Positions 62,350 through 64,000 of a stretch of 64,000 nucleotides of DNA are shown here, in pieces; the stretch's first letter is position 1, and each line of letters starts with the position of its first letter. Location of the stretch: the NCBI RefSeq assembly GCF_000597725.1, contig NZ_JFBL01000001.1, positions 1 through 64,000 of the forward strand, in the 5' to 3' direction. The DNA comes from Sulfurospirillum arcachonense DSM 9755 (lineage in GTDB: Bacteria; Campylobacterota; Campylobacteria; Campylobacterales; Sulfurospirillaceae). The notes beneath the pieces are model-generated. The model was given only the letters and a program-made list of their open reading frames with translations. It made no database searches and was not told the origin of the DNA. Both the position numbers and the translations under genes were made by a program.

Positions 62350-63868
62350 ATTTTTTCACTTTATATCTTAACTGTCTTGGTGTAATTGCTAAAAGCTCCG
62401 CTGCTTCAACTTGATTATCCTTGCACATCTTAAGAGCTGCAACTAATGCATCTTTTTCCAACTCTTCTAAAGTCTTATTCGCAAGTGTTATCTCTTTATA
62501 CTCTTCTTCAATTTTTTCTGCTTTAAGAGCAGGTAACATCAAAAACATATCTTTAGCACTTATACCTTCTTCATGTCCCATAAGAACAATTCTTTCTAAG
62601 GTATTTTCCAGCTCTCTTACATTTCCAGGCCATGGATAGCCCATTAGTTTATCCATAGCTTCATCTAAAATCTTTACATTTTTTTTGTGATTTTTCATAG
62701 ATTTTTCTAAGAAAAAATTCACCAACAATCGTATGTCTTCTCCACGTTCCCTTAGTGGTGGCAAATCTATAGGAATAACATTGAGTCTATAATATAAATC
62801 TTCTCTAAACTCTCCATCTTTTACCATCTGTTCTAAGTTTCTATTGGTTGCTGCGACTAGACGAACATTGACCTTTATGGTTTTACTTCCACCTACTCTT
62901 TCAAACTCCCTCTCTTGTAAAACACGAAGAAGTTTCACTTGTGCAGAAGCTGAGATATCGCCTATCTCATCTAAGAAAAGTGTTCCACCATCTGCTAACT
63001 CAAAACGACCTTTTCTTGTCTCTTTCGCATCCGTAAAAGCACCCTTTTCATGCCCAAAAAGTTCACTTTCAAGTAAAGTATCTGTAATAGCAGCACAGTT
63101 TAGTTTTATAAAAGCACCCTCTTTTCTTTTACTTCTTTTATGTATCGAGGAAGCTACTAACTCTTTTCCTGTTCCTGTTTCTCCACGAACTAAAATTGTA
63201 ACATCACTAGGAGCAATTCTTTCTATGATGTTATAAACACCCTTCATTTTTTCACTCTCACCTATAATGTCACCAAAATTATGTGCTTTAGAGTCCCACT
63301 CCATTTTATAATACAGTTTTAAATCATTGAGTTTTTCTTTTTCACTCTCAACAATATTGTGTGAATGCATTGCTTGTGCAAAAAATGAGCTTACGATAGA
63401 TAAAATCCTTACAGTTTCATCAAAACCTATCTCTGTTGATTTTGTAAGATTTGTTGCAAGTACTCCTATGACTTCATTTTCTACTATCATAGGAACAGCT
63501 ACATAAGAGATCGTATCACTTGTTATATTGCCCGTTTTATTTAAAAACAAAACATCATTGTGAACATTTTCAATAACGATAGGTTGCATACTTTCGATAG
63601 CTTGTCCGGTTGCCCCTTCTCCTAAACGATAACTTGCAACATTTTTTTGATGTCGAGAGAGATTTATAGAAGCATATACTTTTAGTATATTGTCTTCTTC
63701 TAACTTGTAAATAGCACAATTTTCTAGATTTAAAGATTTTTTCAAAGCATGCAGAGACTTTTCTAATGACTTAACAATATCACCTCTAGAATCTGCAATA
63801 AAATTTGCTATATCAAATAAAACAGCAAGTTCTCTTTTTGTTAGACAGGCTTCACATAAATTATTCAT
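62339..63868 (-). CDS. nifA: NifA, sigma54-dependent nitrogen fixation activator
   Basis: 509 residues. GAF domain about 18-170, AAA+ domain about 200-430 with Walker A GETGTGKE, Walker B GGTLFLDEIGD and arginine finger region FREDLYYRLNV, then Fis-type HTH (NQVEAAELLAITPRQLRYKVKK). The sigma54 contact loop is GAFTDA rather than GAFTGA. The interdomain linker has no C-x4-C, so it is not the oxygen-sensing rhizobial type; two Cys lie at the very N-terminus (CEACLTKRE). Upstream, ACTAC/GTAGT (63901-63911) is a small inverted repeat that may be an operator; no NifA or sigma54 site was found there. Confidence 0.93.
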   Translation of the reverse strand: MNNLCEACLTKRELAVLFDIANFIADSRGDIVKSLEKSLHALKKSLNLENCAIYKLEEDNILKVYASINLSRHQKNVASYRLGEGATGQAIESMQPIVIENVHNDVLFLNKTGNITSDTISYVAVPMIVENEVIGVLATNLTKSTEIGFDETVRILSIVSSFFAQAMHSHNIVESEKEKLNDLKLYYKMEWDSKAHNFGDIIGESEKMKGVYNIIERIAPSDVTILVRGETGTGKELVASSIHKRSKRKEGAFIKLNCAAITDTLLESELFGHEKGAFTDAKETRKGRFELADGGTLFLDEIGDISASAQVKLLRVLQEREFERVGGSKTIKVNVRLVAATNRNLEQMVKDGEFREDLYYRLNVIPIDLPPLRERGEDIRLLVNFFLEKSMKNHKKNVKILDEAMDKLMGYPWPGNVRELENTLERIVLMGHEEGISAKDMFLMLPALKAEKIEEEYKEITLANKTLEELEKDALVAALKMCKDNQVEAAELLAITPRQLRYKVKKYGL

Positions 63869-64000
63869 CGTAACTTCTTTTTTAATTAGTTTGTATTTAG
63901 ACTACCGTAGTACTCCACCCCTATGAAAACTACTAAGGTCTATAATATACTATATATATATTAAAAAATATACATTTTCGTGAATAATTTTTAATCAATC

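Noticed and set aside
1-64000. tRNA, rRNA, CRISPR arrays, complete insertion sequences, prophage or replication origin
   Set aside because: I looked for cloverleaf ends, regular repeats, transposases, integrases and DnaA-box clusters and saw none.

Overview
The window is A+T-rich (roughly 30% G+C by eye) bacterial chromosomal DNA. Ribosome-binding sites are AAGGA-like and coding is dense, with 4-bp ATGA overlaps and several TTG/GTG starts. The gene set (modA-mop-modB-modC order as in Campylobacter, 7TMR-DISM histidine kinase, OprD-like porin, DUF342 protein, nif genes) fits a free-living, nitrogen-fixing member of the Campylobacterota, most likely an Arcobacter- or Sulfurimonas-like genus. 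I infer the phylum only; nifHDK, rRNA and tRNA genes are not in the window.

Layout. 1-6.7 kb: a truncated chemoreceptor, a solute-sensing diguanylate cyclase, an AspT/YidE-type transporter, a cold-shock protein and an AmmeMemoRadiSam radical SAM enzyme. 6.7-11.5 kb: a molybdenum block (nifQ-like, modE, modA, a stand-alone Mop protein, modB, modC, modD), with a candidate ModE operator. 11.5-23.5 kb: HrpB helicase, a DASS transporter, a 7TMR-DISM kinase/response regulator pair, dGTPase, a nicotinate phosphoribosyltransferase, a Bacillus-like MenA and an EamA transporter. 23.5-34.7 kb: small regulated units for hydrolysis and export: YceI, MarR plus a B3-like metallo-beta-lactamase-fold enzyme, an unusual L-2-hydroxyacid dehydrogenase, an esterase divergent from a LysR regulator, a porin, a SnoaL-like protein, a DEAD-box helicase, an MFS transporter and a HbpS/GlcG protein behind a highly structured leader. 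34.7-42.7 kb: a DUF2779 nuclease, an MFS transporter, a voltage-gated K+ channel, a DUF342 protein, a lipase-like protein and an unknown membrane protein.

43.0-49.2 kb: sbcD-sbcC followed within 8 bp by an OLD-family nuclease and a compact UvrD-like helicase, a Gabija-like anti-phage pair apparently in one operon with sbcDC. 49.4-50.5 kb: a LuxI/FeeM-like acyltransferase and a dicarboxylate-symporter remnant. 50.5-56.7 kb: a nif accessory cluster (LRR protein, Bfd-like protein, Rop-like protein, GNAT, nifV, nifB, GNAT) divergent from two tandem ferredoxins. 57-59.8 kb: a YdjY-like lipoprotein and a TetR-controlled isochorismatase-fold hydrolase with an AhpD-like protein. 59.8-63.9 kb: an overlapping nifA / thiol-peroxidase-like / SIR2-like / clpX operon.

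How it fits together: the molybdenum block supplies Mo, NifQ, NifB and NifV serve FeMo-cofactor assembly, the ferredoxins may supply electrons or clusters, and the nifA operon would couple control to redox and proteolysis. The strongest unexplained signal is a dispersed palindrome, core TTACATGTAA, found at least 19 times exactly and about as often with one mismatch, in genes and beside terminators; base composition predicts well under one. The second is the multi-helix leader at 34014-34166 with mutually exclusive pairings.
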